A stretch of DNA of 64,000 nucleotides from Trichoplax sp. H2 (taxonomy: Eukaryota; Placozoa; Uniplacotomia; Trichoplacea). Below, piece by piece: positions 42,385-55,700 of this stretch (positions are counted from its first letter, which is position 1; each line of letters starts with the position of its first letter). The stretch lies in the NCBI GenBank assembly GCA_003344405.1, contig NOWV01000041.1, positions 248,001 to 312,000 on the forward strand, in the 5' to 3' direction. Under the pieces are notes generated by a model. That model searched no databases. It saw nothing but the letters and a program-made list of their open reading frames with translations, and had not been told where the DNA came from. The translations under genes were made by a program, and so were the position numbers.

Positions 42385-43650
42385 GTCCCTGACTGTACTG
42401 GCCACTTTTCCATTTCGAAGGTGGCAGTCCTGGGCTTTGATTATGGAAATTTGGAAGACTATGACTATTACTATTAGTCTTCGAAGTCCCTGGGTTTTGA
42501 TCATGGACATTTGGAAGACTACAGTATGACTATTATTATTAGTCTTCAAAGTCCCTGATTGCACTGGTAACTTTTCCATTTCGAGGGTGGCCGTCTGGGC
42601 TTTAACCACCATGCAAATCGCCAAGTAGCAATGCGGTACAGTACAGTACTGTATTTAGTCTGCACAAAAGTGATGTCACTCTTAGCTCGAATAGACTACA
42701 TTACTAGCTGCACTAAAAGGTGACATCATTTTGTACAGTACCAACCGTACCGTACACGTACTGTAAAGTGCACGGTCCATTGAACCACGACGCAACCCTC
42801 AAGGATGACAACGACACCAGTCGAAATGTATAGTAGAGATTCTGATACATGCCTTCATGACCNNNNNNNNNNNNNNNNNNNNTGGCCACTTTTCCATTTC
42901 GAAGGTGGCAGTCCTGTGCTTTGATCATGGAAATTTGGAAGACTATTACTATTAGTATTAGTCTTCAAAGTCCCTGACCGTACTGGCCACTTTTCCATCT
43001 CGAAGGTGGCAGTCCTGTGCTTTGATCATGGAAATTTGGAAGACTATTACTATTAGTATTAGTCTTCAAAGTCCCTGACCGTACTGGCCACTTTTCCATT
43101 TCGAAGGTGGCAGTCCTGTGCTTTGATCATGGAAATTTGGAAGACTATTACTATAATAGTATTAGTCTTCAAAGTCCCTGATTGTACTGGCCACTTTTCC
43201 ATTTCGAAGGTGGCAGTCCTGGGCTTTGATCATGGAAATTTGGAAGACTATGACTATTACTATTAGTCTTCAAAGTCCATGACCGTACTGGCCACTTTTC
43301 CATTTCGAAGGTGGCAGTCCTGGGCTTTGATCATGGAAATTTGGAAGACTATGACTATTACTATTAGTCTTCAAAGTCCCTGGGATTTGATCATGGAAAT
43401 TTGGAAGACTATGACTATTACTATTAGTCTTCAAAGTCCCTGGGTTTTGATTATGGAAATTTGGAAGACTATGACTATTTACTATTAGTCTTCAAAGTCC
43501 CTGGGATTTGATCATGGAAATTTGGAAGACTATGACTATTACTGTTAGTCTTCAAAGTCCCTGGGATTTGATCATGGAAATTTGGAAGACTATGACTATT
43601 ACTATTAGTCTTCAAAGTCCCTGATTGCACTGGTAACTTTTCCATTTCGA
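42385..43650 (+). repeat. 60/101-bp composite tandem repeat with internal hairpin
   Basis: The short unit is 60 bp (successive starts at 43321, 43381, 43441, 43502 and 43562). The long unit of 101-103 bp adds about 41 bp containing GTACTGGCCACTTTTCCATT and CGAAGGTGGCAGTCC (starts at 42976, 43077, 43180 and 43281). Every unit contains GAAGACTA and its reverse complement TAGTCTTC separated by 13-15 bases, so each monomer can fold into a hairpin. The array is cut by the N gap at 42863-42882. As 60 is a multiple of 3, a 69-codon frame at 43279-43488 is a by-product. Confidence 0.93.
42863..42882. other. Assembly gap (20 N)
   Basis: Twenty N bases. The sequence ending in CTTCATGACC at 42862 recurs ending at 43966, where it continues into unique DNA toward AP2M1. 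As at the first gap, two overlapping contigs or alleles appear to have been laid end to end. Confidence 0.95.
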
Positions 43651-43703
43651 GGGTGGCAGTCTTGGGCTTGAAGTTCTTTTAACCACCATGCAAATCGCGA
43701 AGT

Positions 43704-43966
43704 AGCAATGCGGTACAGTACTGTACTGTACTGTACTGTACAGTGTACAGTACTGTATTTAGTCTGCACAAAAGTGATGTCACTCTTAGCTCGAATAGAC
43801 TAGATTATTAGCTGCACTAAAAGGTGACATCATTTTGTACAGTACCAACCGTACCGTACACGTACTGTAAAGTGCACGGTCCATTGAACCACGACGCAAC
43901 CCTCAAGGATGACAACGACACCAGTCGAAATGTATAGTAGAGATTCTGATACATGCCTTCATGACC
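43704..43966 (+). repeat. Second copy of the 42630-42862 block
   Basis: This block matches 42630-42862 almost base for base (GCAATGCGGTACAGTAC, TAGTCTGCACAAAAGTGATG, TGCACGGTCCATTGAACCAC). The main difference is the TACTG array, about 50 bp here (43713-43758) against about 20 bp at 42634-42655. Confidence 0.9.
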
Positions 43967-44139
43967 TATACTAAACGCTTCAAATTAAAAATGGTCGTAT
44001 TTAAGGGTGCACCGGTGGGCCAGTGGCACCCGCATTTTGGATGGATTACGCCCAGGGTAGGTAAGGCGTCGGGGATTACGCCAGGGTACAGGCAAAGACT
44101 AGTTGATTAAGACTGCAGACTACTGTCATTGTACCGTTG

Positions 44140-44203
44140 GTTAACCGTAGGGAGGTGGCGGCCATTAAGGTTTCTCGAAGTCGAGCAAGGAAAGCGCTTT
44201 AAG
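44140..44203 (+). other. Possible 5' UTR exon of AP2M1
   Basis: A relatively GC-rich stretch (GAGGTGGCGGCCATTAAGG) ends in AAAG followed by the donor GTATGT at 44204. The AP2M1 coding start lies one base after an acceptor (CTACTTTCAG at 45230), so a non-coding upstream exon is required; this is the best candidate. The left end is not known. Confidence 0.4.
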
Positions 44204-45230
44204 GTATGTTGTAGTCGACTAACATTGTAATTTAAAGCGTTGATCTTATTAGTATGTTACTTATGCTTTCAAGAGTAGATTTTCTGCCCTGATAGGCTAC
44301 CGTAACATGCATTTTTTTCAACATAATCTTCGATCGACTTGTTGCCGTCATTGAGTTGAGTTAACCGCATGTCTATCACCGTCAGCTAGTCGTAGCGCTA
44401 CTGGGTGGTGGCAAAGCAGCGTAGTGGCCGAGACTAAAAGCCAATTTATTTGCCAATTTATTCTTGACTACAATAATATTGCGCTCAGTCTTGCTTAGAC
44501 AATGTAATGTAGAAAGAAATCAACAAATTGGCTGTGATGGAGACTGCAAGGGCATTTCTACGGTGTCTTTTCACCATTTTTCACTGTAGAAAGCAATTCG
44601 ACTCATTGCAACCGCGATAGTAACTTAGTAACTAGACTGCTGTAAAAAGGAGGAGTACAGGAGTAGTAATGGCGCTTGTATTTTCTCGACATACTGCAGC
44701 GCTACATCATTTTTGTACAGTTATACTATAAAGAAAAACGAAATAGGGCACACGAGTAGGCAATCATTCGATATAGAGTTATAATGGATTGGATGATTTT
44801 TAACCCGTGTTACATCATGAAGTTGAAGGATCACTATGGAAAATGATGCAAAGAAAGTTCTAGCATCATGTCCAAATTGTCAAAAAAGTGATCAGGACGA
44901 TAGATCGCAGCTCGTGATGATAGACTTTTGCCCCCTAAATAAATACATATATATATATATACCGTACTAAACTATTTCCATCTAGCCTACTGCATGTTAG
45001 CATCCTACTCCTTCATGGGGTGCTTTCAATTCTTCTGTTGAAAGGGTGACATGATAAAGCCCTGATGAATTATAAATGATCGTAGTAAAGCATGCTACAA
45101 GCTACGTCCTAAATTTCACGGAATCGTCAATACTAGCTTGAATTGACGTACTTCATGTAGTTATTCGCACCCTTGCAAGTGGAGTAAAATGCCTACTGAT
45201 ACTAACAAGAATTTAATTGACTACTTTCAG
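44204..45230 (+). other. Presumed 5' UTR intron of AP2M1
   Basis: About 1 kb with no open frame of note. It contains an (AT)n run at 44946-44962. It would be removed if the upstream non-coding exon is real. Confidence 0.4.
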
Positions 45231-45231
45231 A

Positions 45232-47817
45232 ATGATCGGCGGTATTTTCATTTATAATCACAAGGGTGAAGTTTTAATATCCAAGATCTATCGCGATGAT
45301 ATTGGGTAAGTTTCAGAGCAATGATAAAAATAGCTTCTCCATCTGTGATTGGCAGTTTAATTTAATATCATTTTAAAATCGTGATTTTTGGTCTTGCGAA
45401 TTTGTACTATAAAAGCGAATTATTATCATATAGAATGATAGAAATTCACCCTGTTGTTACTATACACGGATTTTACAGTTATGATGGCATTGATTCGTCA
45501 TTTCTGTGCCCGATACCTTGGATCAGTAATAGTGATAATATATTTTTCCTTCCTTTTCAGGCGATCCGTCATTGATGCATTCCGCGTCAATGTCATTCAT
45601 GCTCGTCAACAAGTACGTAAACCAGTCACCAACATCGCTAGAACCAGTTTCTTCCATACTAAACGTGGAAATGTTTGGGTAGCTGCAGTATCCAGGCAAA
45701 ATTGCAATGCTGCTATGGTTTTTGAAATGATTAACCATTTGTGCAACAGTTTTGTCTCTTACTTCGGTAAAATTAATGAAGATTCAATCAAGAATAACTT
45801 TGTATTAATATACGAATTGTTGGATGGTAAGCCTGAATCATACACTTCGTTAAATTATTTTTGGAAATAGTTTTAAGATTATTACCTATTAATAGCTGTA
45901 GCAATAATATCTTTAGCTTTAAATTTGTAATTTCCACCTTGGTAATGCTATTTTTTAGAAATGGTCGATTTTGGCTATCCTCAAAAGACTGATGTTGGAA
46001 TCTTGAAAACTTTCATCACACAACAAGGAATTAAATCAACTGTAAGATATAATACTGTAACTTTCGCTTCTAAAATCATACCTATACATTGTCAGACATG
46101 AAAATCTAGTGGTACTTAAAATTAAGAAATGTCAATTTCTTGCAACTAATCTAAAATTAACGTTATCGAATTCTTTGCCCAAGATAACTACGGAAAATAT
46201 GTTACAATTCACTTTAGTTAATAGTACGTTTGGGTAAACTTATTTATACAACATTAAATGTAATTGTTACCTCATTGCTGGATGTTTAATAGACGAGAGA
46301 AGAACAAAATCAACTTACTAGCCAGGTCACTGGTCAAATTGGTTGGCGTCGTGAAGGCATCAAGTATAGAAGAAACGAATTGTTGCTTGACGTTTTGGAA
46401 AATGTCAATTTATTAATGTCCGCACAAGGTTATGATTGTGTCCAATTGACTTATAGACTATTGTATCGTAATTATTGGATAGTTACCATATTGAATATAA
46501 CAACACGCAAATAATGCTGAAGAGTTAAACATATTGTATTTGAAAGATTTTGTTATCGTAATGTTGTGTAGGTCAAGTACTAAGTGTTCATGTATCCGGA
46601 CGAGTCATCATGAAAAGTTATTTATCAGGAATGCCAGAGTGTAAATTTGGCATGAATGATAAAGTCTCTGTGGAAGGCCCAGCAGGTGATGCCAATGCTG
46701 AGCGAAGAAAGATAACGAAGCCTACAATTGCTATAGATGATTGCAATTTTCATCAGGTTTGAATCAATTTATTGCTCTGATACTTTGTGTCCGACGACTT
46801 CCATTATGAGTAAAGCAGTATTATCTGATGTAATGAATACCAATGAATTTTTTTAATTTTATATAATCGTCATTTGATAGTGTGTTAGACTTAGTAAGTA
46901 CGAGACGGAACGGAGCATTAGTTTTATACCGCCCGATGGAGAGTTCGAGTTGATGAAGTGAGTATAAAGTTATAAAAAATTCTTTTCTAGCGGTTGATTG
47001 TCCATCCCATAAATCATTTTTTTTTTTAATCTAAACAAATATTATTTTGGTGTAGATATCGTACCACAAAAGATATTAGCTTGCCTTTCCGTATTATTCC
47101 CTTGGTTAGAGAAGTGGGTAGAACAAAGCTGGAAGTGAAAGTAGTATTGAAATCGAATTATAAGCCTCAACTTTTTGGCCAAAAAATTGAGGTTTGCAAT
47201 TACATGATCAGGAAAGGGTGTAATTTATATGACATAGCGACACCTCGTAACAGATAGTTATACGCACATTTTATAGGTAAGAATCCCTACACCAAAGTCT
47301 TGTTCTGGTGTGCAGCTTTTATATCAGAAAGGAAAAGCAAAGTATAAATCGAGTGAGAACGCTATCTTATGGAAGTAAGTCTTTCAATTAGTAATATTTT
47401 ATGATTCAAAGTTCAAATTCTCATGAATACAAATTTCATTCGCTATGCAAAAAAAGGATAAAGCGAATGGCTGGCATGAAAGAAAGTCAAATTAGTGCAG
47501 AAATTGAACTACTACCTTCGTCAGATAAGAAAAAGTGGAATAGACCTCCTATCTCCATGAATTTCGAGGTGATATCTTGTACTAGTAATTATTAAATAGT
47601 CATTATCTTATTATTTATAATTTAAATGGTGTTTTCGACTCTCCTATTCTATTATTGTTACACGGTATAATTTCTTTTGTAGGTTCCATTTGCTTGTTCT
47701 GGATTGAAAGTGCGCTATTTGAAAGTATTCGAACCTAAGATAGGTTATAGTGATCAAGATACTATCAAATGGGTGCGCTATATTAGTAAGAGTGGCTCTT
47801 ACGAAACTAGAACATAA
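45232..47817 (+). CDS. AP2M1: AP-2 clathrin adaptor medium chain (mu2)
   Basis: The mu subunit of the plasma-membrane AP-2 complex, which recognises YxxPhi sorting signals and PtdIns(4,5)P2 in clathrin-mediated endocytosis. Ten coding exons: 45232-45305, 45561-45826, 45959-46041, 46293-46428, 46572-46756, 46881-46957, 47056-47191, 47277-47374, 47457-47568 and 47683-47817. All phases agree, giving 433 residues (human 435). The N-terminal longin-like domain ([45 protein letters not shown]) is followed by the linker with the AAK1 phosphosite region ([20 protein letters not shown], Thr about 154) and the mu homology domain. The YxxPhi-pocket residues are kept: Asp about 174 and Trp about 419 (TIKWVRYI). 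[16 protein letters not shown] and [15 protein letters not shown] are family signatures. The acceptor before exon 9 follows CAAAAAAA rather than a pyrimidine tract, which is unusual. AATAAA at 47844-47849 is a likely polyadenylation signal. Confidence 0.97.
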
Positions 47818-49705
47818 AGTCTACCGTAATCGATAATATAGCGAATAAATTTATGTTGTGCAAATTCTATTATTGGATTGCATGGCTTAGCACGAATGTA
47901 TTAGTTATTCTATCGTTAAGTATTCTAAGTCACTTTCTTTGTTGATATTTCTTGGATTTATGTTTACATTTAGTCAATTTCGATATGTTTAGATAAATCA
48001 AAAATACCATTTAGTTATGGAGATGTACAGATATTAATTTACCAGCCCTTGTTATTGTGACGTATCTGAATAATTGGAAAGACATCACATTTGGTTATTA
48101 GTACCTTATACTGTAGTGTAATGATAAGTAAGCTATTTCATAGAAAGCTAAAATGATATATGACGATTTAACCGAATGATGATATTTCTTTTTGCCGTAG
48201 TTTTACGTAACTAGCTGTTCACTAAATTGATTCAAATATTCTTGATATATAATTATATTTAACTGGCTGATTTACTAATTAGAACTATCTAAATAGTGAA
48301 TATTCGATTTAGTTCAATGATCAATAATTTTACTATTGTAGTGATCCCAAATCAGCTGTAAGGTTTTCCATTTAACATGGTTAGATCGTGTTGGTAATTT
48401 GTAGTCTATTTTCAACTGTAAAATTAGCCGTGACGCTAAAAAATAAAATTAAGACTGGTCGTTACCATTGGATTCGAGAGTGCGTACTGTAATAGGTTAA
48501 GATATCATTAGATATTAATAATAACTCAGAAAATAATCATCAAGGACAAATTTAGCTGTTTTCCCTTATTATAGTAAGTTTAAGTAGTTTTATTTAATGT
48601 AAGCTAGCATGCTAAATTAATGGCTACATAACCATTACAACATACAAAACTTGATGAAGACATAAAATGGAAGATCAACAACTATAATACAGGCTGTTAT
48701 AATATTGGCGCCAATAAAAAAATCATACAAGCTAAATTTCGACCCTAAAAGAAAGCTATTAATAAAAGTAAAAATAATATCAACCAAGCATGTCTAAAAA
48801 TTAATTACTGCAGAATACGCGTATTTATCACTACTACAATTCTGTATTATTACTGTAAAATAAACATAAATGTAGGACTGTCAGCTAGCCATAAGTTATA
48901 GTATTTGTGAGAGAAAATGTTACAGCCATTAAATAATGATCAAAACAAGTCAAGGTGATCTACAATTGCAATCAATCAGAAGATGTCATTTATGAATTCA
49001 GATACCGGAACAATGGTGACCACGAAAATTGTACAGGTAGAACTGGGAAATACATATAGTTTACTTAATAATCACAATACCTTAATTCTATTTTTAATTA
49101 TGCTATCTCCAGTAAAGACCTGTTTCGATGTTGTTGATAGAATAACACTAATAAAATTAAATAAACGTAATATCGACAGAAAGAGTGCAAGAAACAACGA
49201 TAACATTTTTTAGTAACGGTAATTCTATTATAACCCATTACACAGATTAATTAGTACATGATTAAGGATCGGATTGAATATTCTTATACCAGTCAAGTTA
49301 AATGAGCTGTTAGATAGTGATGCTATATTTTTGTTAGCCTTGACTGCCATATTATTGGATGGTTAACTGATGTTACTGTTATCGTCATATGAGCATAGAA
49401 TATGATTAAGGGCATTCTGGGATTATGATTACTTCTTATTGCAGTGTTATATTTAATAAGTTAGCTATATTTTCCAACCTTGTTTCAGTTTTAAGTTTCC
49501 CTTCACTAATTGATATTTTCTATACTAGAGTGCGTTTTTCTTCTCATTGCTTAAGGCAATGGGATATTATGTAATGGTTTAAGGTTGAGTATGGATGCAT
49601 TTACGAATAGCTTTTAATATCACACTACGGATGTTGCGGATATAGAAATTAAGTATGATATCCTTCCAATCGTTTTAATAAGTATCCGCGATGACTTGAA
49701 AGCAT
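47818..49705. other. Intergenic region between convergent AP2M1 and the C1q gene
   Basis: AT-rich and largely featureless. The frame at 48983-49213 shows no family resemblance. The minus-strand hexamer ATTAAA at 49674-49679, 27 bases past the C1q-gene stop, is a plausible variant polyadenylation signal. Confidence 0.6.
47844..47849 (+). terminator. Likely polyadenylation signal of AP2M1
   Basis: Canonical AATAAA, 27 bases past the AP2M1 stop codon, on the coding strand and followed by a GT-rich stretch (TTATGTTGTG). Confidence 0.6.
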
Positions 49706-52700
49706 TCAAGCCCCAACTAAATGGCCGGAAAATGAAGTTCTTTGTTGAACGGTGATTGAATGACCAGAAATATTTTCAACATAAATGCCAACTGTGTGGC
49801 CAGCCTATTAGGAGTAAGAAATATATAACTTAATTTAACAAATCAATTGGAACAGATGTTATACCACTATAAGGGCAAAAGTCATGACGGAAATAAGATA
49901 AAGGCAATCAGCCTTTTCTATATTGTGTACTATTTCTTTTCAGAATCCTAAGAATATAGTATGAGAAGGGTGTAGAAAGGAAGACTAGTCACAAATGCTA
50001 TAATGTTACAGATCAATACGGATAGGTTAAGTGTATAAATGAGTTGTTCTTCGGAGGCAAATCTTATAAATCTGAGATCACGTGTAAATATGATAATATT
50101 ACCTGATGGTAACAATATTAAGCAAGACTGAACACTTTATCAAGACAATTTGATAAATCTCCATTTATAAATATATAATTAATAGAAGTAAAAGATTTAC
50201 TCGTTGATAATTTCCATTCAGACAAATATACAGTACTTGCAAACTAAAGAGAAATTGTTATTAGTACAGTTAATATCTTAAGCCTATCGTCTATTAGAAG
50301 GTTTTATATGATTAGCTTGGGTAGGCTAGTTCTCTAGGTCAGTCATTAATTTATATTGATATAAAATAGTGAAGTTTGGATAGCAATTGAAGTTGTCGTT
50401 TGATATTTGAAAAATGTTAAAATTTAGGAATACTCACAACTCATTGAGATTGGTGAGAATATGTTTAAATATAGTCGTATGATCTTATGATGTAAAATTT
50501 TAATTTAGATCTCAGTGACTTGTGACTATTCGGTACGAATGCTTGTAAAACTTAAATTTTTGGTAAATACTAAATGATAATTTTAATTGTGAGTACAATA
50601 ATAGAATTAATATAGGTACTTCCACTAATGGGATGGTTACCTCAACGTATAAAATTCCGTCGGCATAAAGTGTAAACTGTCGGCTGTTAGGAGATATGCC
50701 GGATACGTATTTGATTGACCTATTACGTGTGCAAGAGAAGTCGATGCAGATATAAGCAGTAACATGTTCGTTCCTGGTGAGAATAGTTGATGGTGAAATT
50801 GAATGATGTAGATGAACCAATCCAGAGAAACGATAAATAGCTGAGTATGGAGCAATAAATAAGCCTTTTTTCACATCGACTCCATTCCCTCGCATGAAAG
50901 CACCACGATGTGATGGCTATTTAGTAAAGGAATAGGCATTAAAAATTAGGATATAGTTTAATATTCTGCATAAATTAATTACAATAACGTATAGAATAGA
51001 CTTACTTGAACATAGTTAGTTAATAGCTTTCGCGTGCCATGGTCAATATTAATGGAAGAATGTAATTCCATATGGAAAGCAGATGGAATAACAGCAATAG
51101 GCGCTTTACTGAAACTTAAGTGATCTTGTGCTTTCTAAACGCAATTTAAAAAGTACTATTAACATGTATTACAATGTTTCTGTTAATATTTTAGAGTTTG
51201 AATCTTACCTTGGTTATATATGTGAAAATATTAACGCTGGATTGATTTCTTTTAACGCACAAGCCACACTGGACAATTTAAAATGTTATAAAAGTTAGAA
51301 TAAATTTACTATGGCATCGTGATAATATTCCAATCACAATTAAGAATTACCTTTTCAGTTGCTGTAAAATATTCTGTATTGACAGGGTCAATTATTTATA
51401 ACATTTGAAGAAAAGATGAATATGAGATTTATAATAAAGGAAATTATATTAATCAACTCTAATAATTTTTTTTGCTACCAAATATTGGAGTATAAATTAG
51501 TTTATTCTGCTATGATTAATTAATAATATATTCGTTTGGATCTTACATCAATAATATCAGATTTTGGACTACAGCAGTGTAGAACAATTTGCGAGTAATA
51601 TCAATTTGATCAAATTTAGATCGGTATAAATAGTGATATAATGCGATAGTAGATATGTAAATGCCTTGACTATACTAATAAATTAGTTTAATTTGTTTTG
51701 AGTTGGGTACGAATACGAGCAAAAAAATAAGTAACTGAGATACTAACCTTCGAAGACTTCACGTATGACTGCAATGACATCGGCTTTCGCTATATTTTTT
51801 CCAGGTAATCCCGGTGGTCCTGGTGGTCCACCAGCTCCCTTAGGACCAGCCTATTGATCAATTTAGCCAATATATGTACTTGTTAAGAGTGATACCACGA
51901 AAAGTATTATCTAATATACCACCATAATATTCTTGGAGTATTACAATAGTTTATTTTTATGTATATACAAGTTTTGAGTTGACTTGAATTTACTTACAGG
52001 ACATGTAATCGGGCAATCTTGCAATTTTTTGCGTTCTTCTTCTTTTGCTTTTTCCAAAAAGTCTTTCCATGCGCTAAATGGGCTCTTGGTAGGTGCTTTT
52101 GAGCTCTAAAAGCCATGAAATAACGATAATTAATATATGATTGCTATTCTATCGTTAGTAGATATACTGATTACGGGTGATAAGATTGAATATCGGTACT
52201 ATATAGCATGATAGTCTTTTACTCTCTATGCATTCATTTACCACCTGTGCATAGTCTTTACAATTCTATCTATTTAGGTCTATATTGTTACTGTATGTAA
52301 TGTAGATATCCTCCAAATTTGGAGTTTAATAAGGATTGCATGCATAAATTGATGGTCTTTTGTTATTTCATGGTGTATTACCCAGCTGTAAAGCTTTATT
52401 ATTGTGTCTATCTTATATTGGATGTTTTATTCTCCTTTCTATATCTGTTTCTCAATACAAGCCGTCGAGTTATTATGAAATCGTTAAAGCTCTCTTATGA
52501 GGGCTAAAAACCTTAAGTATATCGACCGAAGATTATTGATAATGCAGGATTGCCATCATATGGACTACTCAAAATTACTAGCAGTCATTTTTCGTAACCT
52601 ATGGCTACCACAATGATTATAATTTTGGTACATGTTCCGTCAATATTTGTACAGTGTCTGTTATCCCCTAATGCATCTATGCTTTTTTTAATATCTACTC

Positions 52701-55700
52701 TAGGTTTATGGAATAAAGGGCAGTAAAAAAAATCTAGAGCTCTCCAATAAAAGCCAGCTGCCATTGGCCTGTTGCCTGGATATGAATCAATATTAGCGTC
52801 ATATGATAGCTATCATCATCATCAGTAATCTATACACGTCGACAATCTATATGGAGCTTTCTATCGTCTACTTTAGAAATAGTTTATAATGAGCTATTAT
52901 AATAGGAGAAAAAGCTATTTTTATAGAGCATAAAGATAATTCAAGTTAATGAGGATTTAAAGGCATGAATAGCTACCGCTATTTGTGTTGAAGATATTAT
53001 TTATAGTAGTTGTTATGATGTAAAAGGAATAAAGTATGGACTTATGTGGAAAAAATTTTTTCTCTATTATTCTTAATCATTACAATCATGATGAGGACCT
53101 TTTACTTTGCCATTTCATCATTATTATCGTCATGAAGAGTTCACCTATTCTAGTGGGCACAATAGACGACAACTATAGGTTATAAGTTAATAAATTGTCT
53201 TGTTGATCTGCCCCATACCGATTATGATTGTTCCTATCTTACCGTAGGCAAAATTTGCTAAAATAAAATTTGGATAACAATCGTCATTGACTCTAACCGC
53301 CATGTCTGTAGTGACAATAGATAGCAAAGGAATAATGAATAATCACAGCTTTTGACTTGAGGATAATCAATAGACTCGAAAGCCACAAAGGTGTGATATA
53401 TTGCCAATGACAGACAACATGAAAAATATTAACATGCAATGGTGTCCTGATAACGAGGCAGATCGTCAAAATCAAATAGGATAAATTCCACTTGATCGTG
53501 ATATCAGTGAAGAAAAAAACGTGTTCAACTGATTCGACGTTCAGCCTTAGCCTTTTATACTTATTATTTTAAGAATAGAAAATGTATTACAAATAGAATA
53601 ATTAGAAAAGAAAAAAATTGATTATCGAACGATTGAAATTCGATAATTATTTGAATGCCTATCGGTTTGCTGTAATTAACATGGGTAGATCCATTTTAAA
53701 TGGAGATAAATTGGATATGAGTCTATGATTGAGGATTAATCCGTGAGAGATTAGCACTTCAATATAGAATATTAGCAATAATGGAATTCAAGCAGTTGGA
53801 TTAGAAAGAGCGATTCATAACGGTTAGAAAGCTGATTTAAAAATGCTTTCACTGAAATCCTGTTGTTGCAAGTATCGATATCGGTTAATTATTACTTAAT
53901 GAAAGTGATGATGATGGATTTTAAAGCTAAGATATTGTAATGAAAGATTTTATAATCATAGTTAAAAAGGTATTAAAATTGACTAGATATCATTTGAATG
54001 CATTAAAATCAATTAGAAAACAAAGCAGTTACTCGATAGTAAATGATTCCTCAGGCAGTTACTAGGTAGTAAATTCCTCACAAAAGTGATTAATGTGATT
54101 GATGAAAGGAGAATTAATAATGGTAATAGCTCCAGCGAATCTACTGTTAGAAAACTAAAAAACGAAATTCCAATTTTGCTTGACATATTTATGTATTACT
54201 GAACAAGTAAGCGTTAGTTGAATTAAAGATGAAGAGATTTACAGTGTTATACTACTATAAAATGGAATTAAGCTGATGAATGTAGCAAATTTATCAGGAT
54301 ATTATTGGAATGTGATGGAGGAGGAGACTTGGTTGATATCACGTGGGAAAGTCAAGGATTAAACGTGGGTAAATGGCGAAGGATGAACTTGAGCTAGAAA
54401 TGCGATAGACAAGTAATTGACGAAAAGACTTTGATAGAAGCTAAATCCATTCCTGAACTAGTTATCCTTGGGAAAACTACCGACACACTAGTCAGTTTGG
54501 AAACTTTACTTTATGTACAGTAAGGTAATATAGTATTTTAATGTTATACTGAAAGGATGAAAAATTAGTCAAATATCATTTTTTATTCTATAAAGATAGA
54601 TGATATCTCATAAATGGAGATAGTCGAAAATTGTAATCAGGTAGAAATGATTCAATTTTCAACTGTCAAATAAAAAACTAAAGAGAATGAATTGAAGTGT
54701 AAAACTACGAATTTATCCATCGTTTTTCCCTTAAGGGGTTCAATGGTGAAGCCTAGGTGAAAATCACCTCATGGATAATTGTGGCCATTTCTCAATGCAT
54801 CGATACAATCCAGCTAAGAAAATAAAACTATGAATGCTAACATGGTAATTATGGATAATTTGTAATCAATTAGGCACACATACAAAGAAAATCCTTTTTC
54901 AAGGTGATTGAAAATTAAAACAATCATTAGTGAATTATCTTTATTCACTTGTAGTTCTATTGACTATTGCCATTGTCCAATTTTGATCAAATTGACATAT
55001 TGTGATGACTGTGTTATGTAATGTAGTCATAATTGACGTCTTTTCCCCTTCGCCTCGTTGCCTTGTATCAAAAATTGATTAATTTCTAATTTAAGAGATA
55101 GGATGATGAGCATCGATTGGAGAAAAATTGTTTCATCATCTTATTCTGATGGCACACCAACGCATTGAATAGAATGAGATCAATGCATGTCTAGGTTGAA
55201 CAGTGATAAAATTCATTTTCCATAGCTGAGAGAAAGTGATTACAAAAAATTAAAATAAAAAAAAGGAAAGAAAGAAAGAATGAAATGTCATTCTTGTCCA
55301 TATTTGTTCTAGTCATGATGGCACAGTAGAGCATAATGAAAATGATGATCAACATCGGGTAAAAGACATTTCACGCTTTAGTGAATCAATCTAATTTATT
55401 TTAGGTCTAAATTCGACGTTATAAACTAAAAATAAATCTGGAAAAAGTCCTAGGATTGAACTGGTGTAATTATTATCACCGATTGAGATGATAAAATTAT
55501 TCTATAATGAAACTTTGATATATTTTTACGGACATTAAATACAAGTAGTCTGTTCTATCTTCACTTCCGTTTAACATTCTAAAACCGTGTACCATTGTTG
55601 GAGCTTTCTGTAAATTTACTCATCCTTGTCATTATCAATGGTAATAATTTATTGACCACGTTGTAAAGTTGAATGAGAGTAGGCAACATACAAATAAGAG

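Larger units (their letters stand above)
41699..44139. other. Repeat-rich region between divergent GTF2H2 and AP2M1
   Basis: TACTG sequence (41716-41730), a two-copy 79-bp repeat, a 60/101-bp tandem array, an assembly gap and a second copy of the flanking DNA fill most of this stretch. No gene is supported. Open frames here follow the period of the repeats. Confidence 0.75.

Noticed and set aside
43279-43488. 69-codon open frame with a 20-residue period
   Set aside because: It is produced by the 60-bp tandem repeat, whose length is a multiple of three. There is no start context or homology.
45381-45575. Open frame overlapping AP2M1 intron 1 and exon 2
   Set aside because: Different frame from the AP2M1 exon, with no homology.
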